From contig JAFREE010000006.1 of NCBI GenBank assembly GCA_019400425.1, positions 248,001 to 312,000 of the forward strand: DNA of 64,000 nucleotides, written 5' to 3'. The translations under genes and the position numbers were made by a program. Source of the DNA: Hymenochaete sp. R1. Its lineage: Eukaryota > Basidiomycota > Agaricomycetes > Hymenochaetales > Hymenochaetaceae. Shown in pieces: positions 13,371-24,271 of this stretch. The first letter of the stretch is position 1. Each line of letters begins with the position of its first letter. Under the pieces are notes generated by a model. That model searched no databases. It was not told the DNA's origin and saw only the letters and a list, made by a program, of their open reading frames with translations.

Positions 13371-13892
13371 TTACCGAGCCTGAAAATGCAAATGGACTCG
13401 GACTGTCAGTCTCAGTCTAGTATCAGAGACCCCGCTGTGTTCAATTGAGGACCAAAAAGATGGGGCACCGTAGACTCGGCGTAGAGTCGTAGACAACATA
13501 TCGGAAATGGCTTGCGGTTGACCAGGCTGAGCTCCAGCCTCCAGAACATCCTCCATTTCCATCCCAAAACTGCGAGGGGGGTTGAGCACTTCGGAAGCAC
13601 TTCGTCCGAAGGAGTCTCCAATGCGAAGGTCATGAACTTCTCTGTATGGAATTGTACTCTCTTTAGACACGACTTTCCCTTCTGGAATGGCTTTATTAGT
13701 ACAGTTTACTCCATGAAATGTAGATTCTCGTGCATTATCAGCCTTCATTGTACGCATGTCTCTTTCTTGGACATTCCTAAAATGTGATTGTCCTATTAGT
13801 ATCTCCTTTTTATTTCCTCCATTCGATTGATTACCATTCAAGCTTTCCTTCCTTTTGCTGGAAGCTGGACTACCTCCACCATTTGCACGCAT
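13371..13892 (-). CDS. doubtful open frame, 173 codons
   Basis: ATG-started uninterrupted frame downstream of, and on the same strand as, the F-box-like gene. It is Ser/Gly/Asn-rich at the N-terminus and matches no family I know. There is no signal peptide, membrane segment or repeat. It could be an unknown small gene, a decayed exon, or chance; I lean to chance or to the 3' UTR of the neighbour. Confidence 0.2.
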   Translation of the reverse strand: MRANGGGSPASSKRKESLNGNQSNGGNKKEILIGQSHFRNVQERDMRTMKADNARESTFHGVNCTNKAIPEGKVVSKESTIPYREVHDLRIGDSFGRSASEVLNPPRSFGMEMEDVLEAGAQPGQPQAISDMLSTTLRRVYGAPSFWSSIEHSGVSDTRLRLTVRVHLHFQAR

Positions 13893-14018
13893 TTGTGCAT
13901 TTTAGCGATACCCATTGTAGTCTTCGAAACGTCGTGTATAGCCCAAAATCAATCTTTATTCATTCTCCAGAGTCAATATTACATCGCACACGAATCATCA
14001 CTGCAATAAAGATCGGGA

Positions 14019-15496
14019 CTAGGTACAAATGATACGCTCACTGCCCCTTCCCTTAGTCTTTTTCCAGAGTCTTCTCGTCCATATCGATGGGTCCATGTAA
14101 TCGCGATCGTCATTGGATATTAGCGGATCGAAAACAATTTCTTCAAGCTTCACGTCGTTCATTGCGAAAATGGTGGTGATGAGCTCTTCGAATGAGGATC
14201 CCGAGAGGTCGTGATGATCGACCACGCGTAACGAACGAAGTTTGGCGAAATCTTTGGCAAGCATAAGCAAAGGATCGCACTCTACCGATGATCCCATACG
14301 AGCGGCGAGCGTGAACGATTCCACGGTAGGAAAACGAGCGAGAAGCGAAGGAAGTGTGTCACAAATGTATTTGCTTCGACACATCTCAGGCATCTGTGAT
14401 GTCTCCGCCAGTAAATGATCGGTAAGGTATACACGGAATGATAGCTCCCGCACAGCCGGGGAAAGCCTGGACCGGGGGAAGGCATTATCGAATGAGATTT
14501 GAGGATTACGGGACGATCCCCACCAACCGCTTCCCTCAAGGCAAATAGTAAGGGAATGCAAGTTCACCACCTCCATGATGCTTAGACAAGTTTCTATAGA
14601 GCTCGACATCCGAGACATTGTATCTTCATTTTGAACGGGTCTCGACTGGGGGGACATCCAGGCGACACTTTGCATGTGAATGACGCATCGCAAGAAACGA
14701 GATACGGAAGCTTCACCGTCCTCTTGCGCGCGAACGACAACGACCTTTCTTCTTCAACTAGGTGGTCGTAAGAAATTATACAATCGTACTCCAGGTGGCA
14801 TAGATTTGGCGTTTCTTTAAGGATTAAGAGTAGATGTGATGCAATGCACGATTTACCATTGATTCCGAGCCCGTTGAGAACCTTAAGGGATGTCAAACCG
14901 GACAATAGACGGACAGGAGGGTGGAGGTTATTGAGGAGTTCCAGCTTCTTCAGAGCAGGGAAGTATGCTGAATCCAAATACTGTCGGAATGAAGCTCCGG
15001 ACTCCAATTCCCAGGTGAAGCAAGTAAGGCACTCTAACACAGGAAACGATCTCGGAAGCGTTTCTTCAGGATTAACGGGAGAACTTATGTAGAGACCTTT
15101 GCACTTGGTCGACAGTCTGGAAATGTCGTCCTTTAGATCGTCTGTGTAAATCACATAGAGCGGAGAACGAGAAGCGTGATTAAGGTTTCGTGAAAGCTGC
15201 ATGCTTGTGAATGGCTTGCGGCCGGCGTGTTCCTCGAATCCAATGAGTGACCAAAATGATGATGTCCGGTAAATAAGATCACGGAATCGATGGCTGATGA
15301 GGCTGAGCTTGAGCGCTTTTTCGGCGCCGTACTCCTGCCAATGCATAGACCCTGAACTGGCGTCATTTGGGAAGCAAAAGGCGAGAATTCTAAGCAAGAC
15401 TTCGTTTGGGATTATGTTGAGCCCGATATGGTATGAAGCCGGGATTATGCTGCGCTCCTGTTCAGAGATCTTCATGTCGAGCGTTGTTTGAAGCAT
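14019..15496 (-). CDS. F-box-like protein with leucine-rich C-terminal half
   Basis: Likely adaptor of an SCF ubiquitin ligase, a family greatly expanded in Agaricomycetes. Near the N-terminus HIGLNIIPNEVLLRILAFCF is the F-box-like helix pair, followed by LKLSLISHRFRDLIYRTSSF, the usual second part. The rest has leucine-rich segments such as FPVLECLTCF, YFPALKKLELLNNL and LTSLKVLNGLGI. Two long frames overlap near 14.65-14.72 kb. They join without loss of phase if 14646-14716 is a 71-nt intron (GTGAAG...CCCCAG, + strand coordinates), giving exons 15496-14717 and 14645-14019 and 468 aa. The alternative is a one-base frameshift in that overlap. The first in-frame ATG is used; the open frame extends 5' without an ATG, so an upstream exon is possible. 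Confidence 0.72.
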
Positions 15497-16431
15497 CGAC
15501 AAGGATTGGGATGCCCTCCTCAGTTTCCAAAGAGTCTCACGGCTTGCGTTATACAAAGCCGCGTCCTTTATAAGACTTTCGGGGAAACAAGGAGGCGTTG
15601 AGAATCAAAGTTTTACATACGTGCGACATGCATTCAGGCTGAACTCACAGAGATACGTCATGCTCTTGCCTTGGCCAAATCTCTTCGACGACTGATTTCC
15701 CGCCCCTCTTATGCAGCTCTGCGCAGGTATCCGATATCTGAGCAAGGCCATCAATACTCAGCTCAATGATCGATGAGAGAGTTAGTCGTTCGAGATGCAT
15801 TATAGAGGTGATGATGGAAGTGATGATGGAAGTGAGGATGGAAGTGAGACATGGAAGTGAGACGTGCAAGTGAACATCGCTGTTCATTTCGGTAGGTGAT
15901 TTTCGTACGCGCCAAGGCTTCCCGCCGTCTCCTCGTTCCGGCTCCATCTTTTTCAACCTCGTAACTCTCGACTTTTTCTCGAACTCTTTCGTTTTCTTCC
16001 TCTCTGTACGAAGCTTTGGATGCAAAGGCCAAGTATCTAAAGTTTAGAGAGTCCAGCTGTCCCCGAGAAACACCTTTCATATTTTGCAGCGACGCTCATT
16101 TTTACCAGCCCCCTGTGCAATCGCCACCGTTGGTGTAACCACTAAATACCCATTACTAGGACCTCAGGACCCGCGATTTGTGCCTACGCCTGGCGCATGC
16201 ACCCATGCACACCGTTGGTTTGTCATCTGGGATTGTCTTGAAGGGTTTTAGGAGGCGCGATCAGAAATGTTCTCGCCTCTCACTCGTAATTATAGTCAGT
16301 CAAGGGAAGTGGGTGCTATCTACTAACACCGTCGAAGTAAGTGGGAATAATGAAGCTACATTACCGTGAATATAAATCGTGCTCTATAAGATCGCATTCC
16401 GCCTACATGCTGCTCCTCCGCCCAGGCTCTC
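15497..16431. other. spacer between F-box-like gene and OXA1
   Basis: Holds the F-box gene promoter and OXA1 3' end. A diverged GATGGAAGT tandem repeat lies at 15807-15862. Two overlapping - strand frames (ATG at 16080, and 16025-15645) are basic or acidic and unlike any family I know; the second ends in a Leu-rich, Glu-rich stretch that might be a remnant of an F-box-like C-terminus, but this is a guess. Confidence 0.4.
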
Positions 16432-18033
16432 TCATTTCCTGTCCTGCTTCCTCTGACTCTCCACCATCCTCATCTTCCTCATCCTCTCGGCTTCCTTCGC
16501 CTGAGCCTCCGCCATCTTCACCCCATACCACTTCTTAACTTCCTTCAGAGAGTCTCGCATCGAGGGTAGTTTCTTGCCGTCAGTAGGAAGAGGAGGGAGC
16601 GCAGGCAGTTTGAGGAGACGTCGGACGGGTCCGGCGCGGAGAGTAAGGGTTTGGACGGCAATGAAGGCGATGGAGGCGACGAGATGGAGATTTAAACCCT
16701 GTAGGGGGATTTGTCACTTGACTTGTTAAAAGAAGATGAAACAGGTAAACATACGGCGGGGAAGTTGCATAGGAAGCCGGCGCCGAGGATTGAGAATACG
16801 CGAAGGCCGTTAAGGATGTGCGGTGCAGAGGGTGTACCTGTAGCAAGCATATCTCTTTGGCTTACCTGAAGAAAGTCCGTTGGCGTCAGTTTCGTCAAAC
16901 AGCCACTAGAAGGGAAGAAAAGAAAACACGTACACTTAGTTGAATCTGAATCAACGCAATGTTAAGCAAGGGCATAATATAGAACGGATCAGGCACAGTG
17001 AGGTCCGTCATCCACCCAAACCCTCCCGTCTTGAGCTGCTCTACCGGCAACGTGCACATTTTCCTCAACCCCAAGAAAAAGCCAAACTGCACGCAAATCT
17101 GTCCGACGGCGGCTCCTATCGACGTCAACGGGTTCACGCCTGCGTCCTGCAATAATTTCATTTGTTGTCTCGTCACCTGCTGCATTAGCAGTGTGTCGTT
17201 TTCCATCCGCGCCTTGTTTGCCCTTTCTTTGAACTCTGCGATTTTGGGTTGGAGAGGCGCAATAGTGGCTTGCATTCGGTTGGACTTGACAATGAGGGGA
17301 AGAAGGAGAATGCGGGCGCCGAAGGTTGCGGCAACGATGGCACCCCACCACGGCAGGCCTGTCGTGACTTGAGTGAGCTCGAGGAACCAAGGGGTGAGGC
17401 CAGCGGGAGTCCAGCTCACGAGACCGAGAGCAGCCATGTCTCCGTATTGTGTGGGTAGGGGTGATGAAGCGAGAGCGACGGAAGCATCATTGACTAGGGT
17501 TGAGGCTTGCTCAGTTATAGAGGAACCAGCATCCGAAGCTGCTGTGACCGAGTCCGTTGTAGTTGGAGAAACGACTTCCGCAGAGACAGGAGATGCCGCT
17601 TCTTCTGACGGAGTAACGATGCCTTTTATAAAATAGTTTAGAGTAACGGTAAGTCGCGTCAGCTTCTTAAAGAGTACCAATAAGACACACTTTGCGGTGA
17701 CGCTGCCTGCGGTAACGAGTTTGACGAGCTCGACCACGGATTCCACGAAAAGCCACGCACACTTCCCAGAGACCCAGAAGAAAGCCGCAGGTTAGGAAAA
17801 GCTTGACGCCTCTAAAAAGAATAAAGATAATACTTATTTAAAATAAAACGGGATAAAGTAACACTAGAAAAGACTAACATCTAGACATGCCAGCGATCGT
17901 GCAGGTGAAGCCGAAGACAACGAAGACCTAAGTGCTATTCATCAGCTCTACGTTTTAACTGCATTCGCTAGTGAACACACCGAGGGTAACATTTTATTGA
18001 GCGCGCTAGGTGTAACCGCAGGGTGCTGCTCAT
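16432..18033 (-). CDS. OXA1: mitochondrial inner-membrane insertase OXA1 (YidC/Oxa1/Alb3 family)
   Basis: Inserts mitochondrially encoded and some imported proteins into the inner membrane. Six exons, + strand coordinates: 18033-17981, 17927-17879, 17811-17691, 17622-16934, 16865-16755, 16698-16432; all phases fit, 429 aa. The first three exons make a basic, Ser/Arg-rich targeting sequence (MSSTLRLHLARSIKCYPR, then RQAFPNLRLSSGSLGSVRGF). The mature part begins with a first helix ending ARILLLPLIVKSNRM, then an amphipathic loop, VGQICVQFGFFLGLRKM, the loop DLTVPDPFYIMPLLNIALI, and GFLCNFPAGLNLHLVASIAF; FPAG is a family hallmark. The last about 40 residues are basic and helical, as in Oxa1 tails that bind the mitoribosome. 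Exon 1-2 placement rests on frame and targeting character only and is the least certain part. Confidence 0.9.
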
Positions 18034-19105
18034 CGTTGTTGGCGTCCTGAGAGGCAGCGTGCTCACACTTTTGCTTTTCGCGCTTTGGCTTGCCGACAAC
18101 ACAAAAAAAGCCGAAAGGGAAATTTCATTGCATGTGACCTTCTCCGAACATTTCGGTTCTCCTCCTCTGGCTTGCCCTTCTGAGTCATCCCACTACTACG
18201 CTCCCTATCCTCCTCTCTTTTCTAAGCTGACTACGGAGTGCTAATCAATTATCTTCGCAAACATACTCGCCCCATAAATAGAGTAGATATAGAAGGCTAT
18301 TCTGACAATCTGATGAAGCATGCCCTGCCCTATCGAGGCCTGTACATATCCAACGCTGCAAGACTACGCTCCCCGAACGCGGTCGGCGACAGATGTGTTT
18401 GTACCTTATTCAATGATATATAGAGCTTACGGGAAAGTGTCTCCTCCTTGGACGATGCCCAAGGCAACGTTACCACATACGATTAAAAGTTAACTCAACC
18501 CTTTTGGAAATCCTTTACGATGGGCACATGTTCGTGGTACGAATCCTTTCCGAGTCATTGCCCGCCTGCGTGAAGTTATTGGTGTCGTAAACTACTGTGC
18601 CGCTTGCTTCGCATCTCTATACGTTCATCCTAAAGGAAGACTTGATTATCTTAACACATGCCCTCACCTATCTTCTCTTGCTTTAATGTACTTAGTTTCA
18701 CCATCCAAAAATTGACCTCTGTTACACGGGTCGCTCCTTCAAGAGTATCACGGTATACTACGCCCAGTTTACCATTCCCAGGTTTTGGACGAGTACATGA
18801 AAGTTATCTTTGCGTATGATTATTCACAGGGCTTAGCAGAAGTGTACAAGACATTCACTGTCTCGTATTCAACCATCATCGAAATATATAGCGGCTTCTG
18901 AGTCTGAGTCAGTGTAACAAGTCTTCGCATTGCATCCTGTTTCACCCCTGGCACCAGCCGTAGCAAAGATTTCCTTTGCTATCACATCATACTATCGATA
19001 CCAACTTGAATGTAATTGCCACAGTATCATCCTCAAGAGGAGGCATGTGCGCACTTAACGAAAGGGACTGATCGAGTTGTTTGACGACGCACTCGCCTTT
19101 AGTAT
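18034..19105. other. spacer between OXA1 start and FMP46-like stop
   Basis: About 1.07 kb holding the OXA1 promoter and the 3' flank of the next gene. Frames are short and have no family resemblance. No tRNA A/B boxes were seen. Confidence 0.45.
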
Positions 19106-19710
19106 TTACTTATGCTGTTCTTTCTGAATCTCATTCAAAAGCCTTTTTACACCGTCAACGTCTCCAACACTTGCTCTCCCACCTGTCCAATCCACCACAA
19201 TCGGCCACTTGATATTCTTCGCATTCTTCTCCGCGATCCCTGCCAACTCATCTCCAGTCAATTCCTGGTCTGGATTCCCACTCTGAGAAGATACTGTCGA
19301 GCTATAGTTTCCTGAGTTGGACGATGGGTGCGAGGAGGATAGGAATGCAGACGTGACCGACGAAGGTTTCGCCGGCAGGGAAAGGTAGGACATGATGGAA
19401 GAGAGCTGCGAGGGTGTGGGAGTCGTCTTTTCGACAACTTCAAGATCGAAGTCAAGAGGACGAGCCCCAGGCGTTCCGGAAGGATAAGGGTCTGTCAACG
19501 CCTTACGAAGGAGGTCGAGCGCCCGTGTAGATTGCGTGGAAGATGGGTGGTGGCTAGTAAAATAAACACCGTAAGATACCACGTTCTCAATGGTTGAGGC
19601 AATCACACACAAGATCGACACAATAGGCTAGATGATTCCATTCAGCATGGTGCAGAAAGTATAAATGAGCTTGCGGGGCATACGCGGTTCTTTAAAAATG
19701 ATTTAAACAT
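19106..19710 (-). CDS. FMP46: Fmp46-like mitochondrial redox protein (DUF1687, thioredoxin-like)
   Basis: Small thioredoxin-fold protein family found in fungal mitochondria; biochemical role unproven. Three exons, + strand coordinates: 19710-19684, 19627-19611 (17-nt micro-exon), 19553-19106; phases fit, 163 aa, about the family length. The joined N-terminus MFKSFLKNR, PIVSIF, HHPSSTQSTRALDLLRKAL is the beta-strand, loop and helix that opens the domain. FDLEVVEKTTPTPSQLSSI and the C-terminal IKWPIVVDWTGGRASVGD are the family's two other conserved blocks. There is no CxxC pair. A Ser-rich insert separates them. The gene starts 242 bp from the divergent NOC2 start. Using only the long last exon with its in-frame read-through would lose the opening strand, so I prefer the three-exon model. 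Confidence 0.75.
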
Positions 19711-19952
19711 TGTCATCGTGGTCTCTGTCTTTGCTTAGAGTATTAGACAAGTGATTGAAGGAGGAAGGGACTTGAGAAGGAAGCCGTCACTTCATGCCGA
19801 TTCCTTCGTTACTTATTACATGTCGATCACTGGCGATCGAGTTGAGAGGAAGAACGGAAAATGTCTTTACAACTTTTTGCTTGCCTGGTTCTCTTCTACT
19901 TTCAGCTTCCTACGGTTTAAAATATCTCCCGTATACTTGTTGGGACCCTGCG
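19711..19952. promoter_or_regulatory. shared divergent promoter of FMP46-like gene and NOC2
   Basis: Only 242 bp separate the two ATGs, so both promoters must lie here or overlap the other gene's leader. CT-rich stretches (19870-19910) face NOC2. No TATA box is obvious for either side. Confidence 0.55.
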
Positions 19953-22659
19953 ATGGGAAAGAAGGCCTCGAAAGCTTCGCGCAAATACGCTGCGAGCGGA
20001 CAATTGAAGAAGGAAATTCAGTCTCGCAAGAAGCACCAGCAGATCAAGCGAAATGTAGAGAGGAGGAAGACCGGGGGTGGGAGAGGGAAAGCAAGAGATA
20101 AAGAGAAAGTTGATCGCACTGATGCATCAGAGGAAGAACAGAGGGCAAGGCAAAGTGACACGGACATGTCGGACGCGGAAACTGGCAAGTGAGTGACCGT
20201 TTGGTTAATTGGTGAGACCGTACTGAATGTCGTACAAAGGTTCAAAGGAATGAACGTAGACGATTTTTTGAAGGGCGACTTCCTCGGAGGAAGCTCCGAT
20301 GTAAGGCATAGTTTGAAAAATTAGCTGTTCGGCGTTTAACTGAACATTATGCAGGACGGTGGAAACGACTCAGACGCCTCAAACTCCGAAGGGGACTCCG
20401 ATGGTGATGCCGAAGGTGCCTTTTCCGACGTCGACGACCTGTCGGACTCAGGAAATGAAGCTACTGAACACAAGATTGAACTTGCAAAGCTGGCGGAACA
20501 CGATCCTGAATTTTACAAGTACTTGCAGGAGAACGACAAGGAACTGCTTGACTTTGAGGTGGAAGGGGACGAAGAGGACGAAGGTGATATGGATGAAGAC
20601 ATATTGGAAAACGATGAAGATGTGAAAGCACCAGTATTGACGAAGGAAACTCTAAGGAGATGGCAAAAGGGGATTTTACAGGTTTGACATGTGCTAGTAT
20701 TATGTCTTTTAACTTTTACGACTTTCTCCGTAGCATCGGTCTCTGAGATCATTGAGAAGGCTATTGGTTGCGTTCAGAGCAGCTGCACATATGAACGAAG
20801 AGAACGAAGTGGTAGTTTGGTCTATTGATAGCCCTACAGGTGCGCTTGCTGATTCAAGCTTCTCACTCCTCTGGATATATTCATTCATCCCCTTTAGTCT
20901 ACGAAAAACTGGTTGTCACTGCGCTTCGATACACTCCAATCGTGCTAGATCATCATGTTCCTTACAAAAAGCTTGCAGATGGTAGATTGTGAGTGGAGCA
21001 TCCTTGCTATATATTATTGCAAACTCAGAAAAACATTCTAGTAAATCACCTGCCCAGTCTCCAAAATTGAAAACGCTTCAAAAGATGATTCTCTCATTCT
21101 TCAGCAACATCCTCCACATCGTCGATCAGTTGTCAGACTCGGAGACGCTGGTACTTGCTATCAACGAGAGTGCCAAGCTCATTCCGTATATTACGAGCAG
21201 CCGAAAGACAGTCAAAGCGTACCTCAGAGTGAGTCTCTCGGCATCTTTGGTTGAAGAGACACGTTCATTGATAGGTGACTCTTAGACATGCTTGAAGTTC
21301 TGGTCTTCCGGTGAGGATGACGTACGGATAGCGTCGTTCCTGGCAGTGCGAACGTTGATGGCCGCAGGAGATGAATCAATCAAGGACCAAGTCCTGAAGG
21401 TAGATTCCTCTTCTTTCCGCGTCTGTCTGTAATTCAAGGAGCTCACATGCATTTCATTCTAGAGCGCATACCTTACACTCCTACGAAACACCAAGTCGAC
21501 AACTGCTCATACTCTCCCATCCATCAATCTCATGAAAAACTCCGCGTCTGAGCTATTCTGCTCAGATCATGCAGCCTCATACCAACATGCATTCGGATAC
21601 ATTAGACAACTTGCCGTACATCTCAGGAACAGCATGAAAGTCAAAAGCAAGGTAAGTTCATATCTATTTATATGTGCGACGGGAACGACATAGTAATACT
21701 CGTGTTTCACGTCTCTAGGAAGCATTCAAGCAGGTATATAACTGGCAATACGTCCACTGCATTGACTTCTGGTCTCTCGTCCTCGCAAAAGCCTGTAGTC
21801 TCGAAGCAGAAGAAGCACGTGGCGAAGAGAGCGAGCTAAAAGCTCTAATCTACCCTTTGACCCAGGTCTCCCTCGGATCCGTAAAGTGCGTTTTTCTCTA
21901 CCCCATCTCTAAGATACCAACCCTCGTTAACGACCCCCCCCCCTTCTTTTCTTCTTTTACCCCAGACTCATCTCAAGCTCCCGCTCCTTCCCTTTCCACC
22001 TCCACATCCTCCGCTCCCTCACCCACCTCGCGCACCACACCTCAACCTACATCCCCCTGACCCCCTACCTCCTCCCCATCCTCACCACCCTCCTCGCCCC
22101 CTCCCCCAACTCAAAGTCGAAATCCAAACTAAAACCTTCCACGCTACCCCCGCTCCCTCTCGACACCCACCTCCGCGCCCCAGCCCAATACCTCCGCACA
22201 CGCGTATACGCGTCGTCCGTCCTCTCCTCCGCGTCTCTCCTATTAGCAGAATGGGCGTCCGCACCGCACGTCCAGGGGTCCATCGCGTTTCCTGAATTGT
22301 GCGTGCCGGTCGTGTCGACGCTGCGACGGGCGCTGAAGAAAGGTGGCAGCGGTGGAGGGCTCGGGGCAAACGAGGCGGGTATCGTACGGGGTTTAGTCGA
22401 GCGATTAGAGGACGGCTCCAAATGGATTGAAGAAAAGCGTCGGTCAGCAGCTGCGGGCGCTGGCGCGAACGGTGCATCCGGATTCGGGCCGCGAGAAGTT
22501 GGGAAAGTGAGGGCGTGGGAGGGGGAGGTGAGGAGACTGTGCGAGAGCGGGGAGAGCCCGCTTGGGAAGTACGTCAAGGTGCAGAGGCGGTTACTTGAGA
22601 AGAGGCAGAGGTTGATGGAGAAGGCGAGGGTTGGGGAGGATGAGATTTTGGAAGAGTGA
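19953..22659 (+). CDS. NOC2: nucleolar complex protein 2 (NOC2)
   Basis: Needed for assembly and export of pre-60S ribosomes, in complexes with Noc1 and Noc3 in nucleolus and nucleoplasm. Ten exons: 19953-20188, 20240-20300, 20355-20681, 20734-20839, 20898-20988, 21042-21228, 21286-21399, 21463-21651, 21719-21885, 21966-22659; 723 aa, close to yeast Noc2. The N-terminus is Lys/Arg-rich (MGKKASKASRKYAASGQLKK), then come an acidic Asp/Ser/Glu tract and the HDPEFYKYLQENDKELLDF block. The helical core includes LDHHVPYKKLADGRFK, FWSSGEDDVRIASFLAVRTL and KEAFKQVYNWQYVHCIDFW, all characteristic. The C-terminal quarter, a single 694-nt exon, is more diverged and has a Gly/Ala insert. Introns are 51-80 nt. 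The start is the ATG directly before the basic tail; longer upstream frame lacks conservation. Confidence 0.95.
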
Positions 22660-24271
22660 TGTGTATGTTATACTCTTTCTTTCTGGGGGGAAGGGAGGAG
22701 GGGGAGTCCGCGGAAGCGGCTCCTGTGTTGTAGCTGTGCTTTCGAGCTCGATCTCCATAGAAGGGAAAAGTAAAATGAATAATACCAGCTTTCCTTCTTT
22801 CTTTCCAACTTTCCAAAGAGGTTACTCTCAATCTTACGCTCGAGCCCATTTCTCTCTCTTTTCAAGTCTTGAAGGGACGTCAATATCGATGTCGATGATA
22901 AAGATTAAGATTAATGGCAGAGGCTATGTACCATATACACATACAAAGCATACAAAACACACAAGCACTAGAGAGTGACAAATAACAGATCCTTAAAAGT
23001 TACGAAAGGAAGAAAGAAAGAAAGACGAACGAATGGTGTTAAATCAAGACGAAAGAAAGAAGAAAAAAGAGGCTCGACATGACAGTGATGCACCGTAAAA
23101 CGAACATTACGTTACACAGTCGGAAAACCAAGAAGAAAGGAAAGGAAAGAAAAACTAGAACAGTCATCATTAATTAAAAAAGACGGCTTATACGTCTAGT
23201 TGTAGTGTAGAACGGTTCGATTTCTGAATCTTGGGGGGATGCTTGGGATTACATGATTATTCGGTTGATTGGATGGGTGTTGTAAGCTAAGACAGACGCA
23301 TAACAATTCTTCGTGTCTCCTGACCAACCCCCTCCCCCGCGGCCCCCTTCTTGCGTCTCTTTTGGATGTGACTTGAAATAAACGAACGGAGAAAGGGAAT
23401 ACTCCTGAGAAACCAAACGGGGCTCAACGAATGTGAAAAAGAGTGAAAGAAGCAAAGAGAAGAGGGAAGAAGAACGAAAGGTTAAAGTGAATCTTAACGC
23501 AGCCCCCTCCTCTCGTTGAGAAATTATTTCTTTTTAAAACGAAACGAAACGAAACGAATCGTGTAAGGTTTTAATGGATGTGAATTTGCTATGGTAAGTT
23601 CGATGGATTTGGATTATAAAGAGGCTCGTAATAAAAGATAAAGAAAGAAATAAAGAATCAAGAAAATGAGAGGACGTATACTCGTACAGGCGACAGGAAG
23701 CGAAGGAAAGAGAAATATTGGGAGTTGGGGGGGAGGTGTTGTTGGTGTTGGTGTTGGTGTTGGGACATGACAAAAGGGATTGCAAAAGACAAAACAGGGG
23801 ACAGACACGAGAGATATGAAAGATAAAAGAAAGGCTGTAAAGAAAGAAAAAAGTTGCATTTGGGAGATGTGAAGGGAAAGGGATTAAAAGAAAATCTTTA
23901 TGTATTATTTGGGATACGAGTAACGTAAGAAAATTGAAAGTAATGCAAAACACGGGGGACGACAAACGACAGGGAGCAAACAAACACAAAACAAGCGAGA
24001 GTCGTATCACGGCACGGAAGCGTGAACGTGAAGACGGAAAGAAAAAAAAGGATCGAACCACTAGGGCCTGTGCGCTCCAAACGCCAACGCCAACGACGAC
24101 GTCACCAAAACGACCCTTGCGAGGACCAGCCAGCAGAACCAGCGTTGGAGCCAGGATGTTAACGTTAACTTACACACGGCGCGGAACAGAGGAAGAGCTT
24201 CAAGTTTATACAAACACCCACGACTCCGTACGACTCGCACGAAACCGAGGGCTAACCCGCCTCACTTAAAC
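22660..24271. other. spacer between convergent NOC2 and STE12
   Basis: 1.6 kb between two stop codons, so it should hold both 3' UTRs. It is purine-rich on the + strand with AAAG/GAAA runs and a GTTGGT tandem tract near 23740-23765. No coding frame is convincing. Confidence 0.5.
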
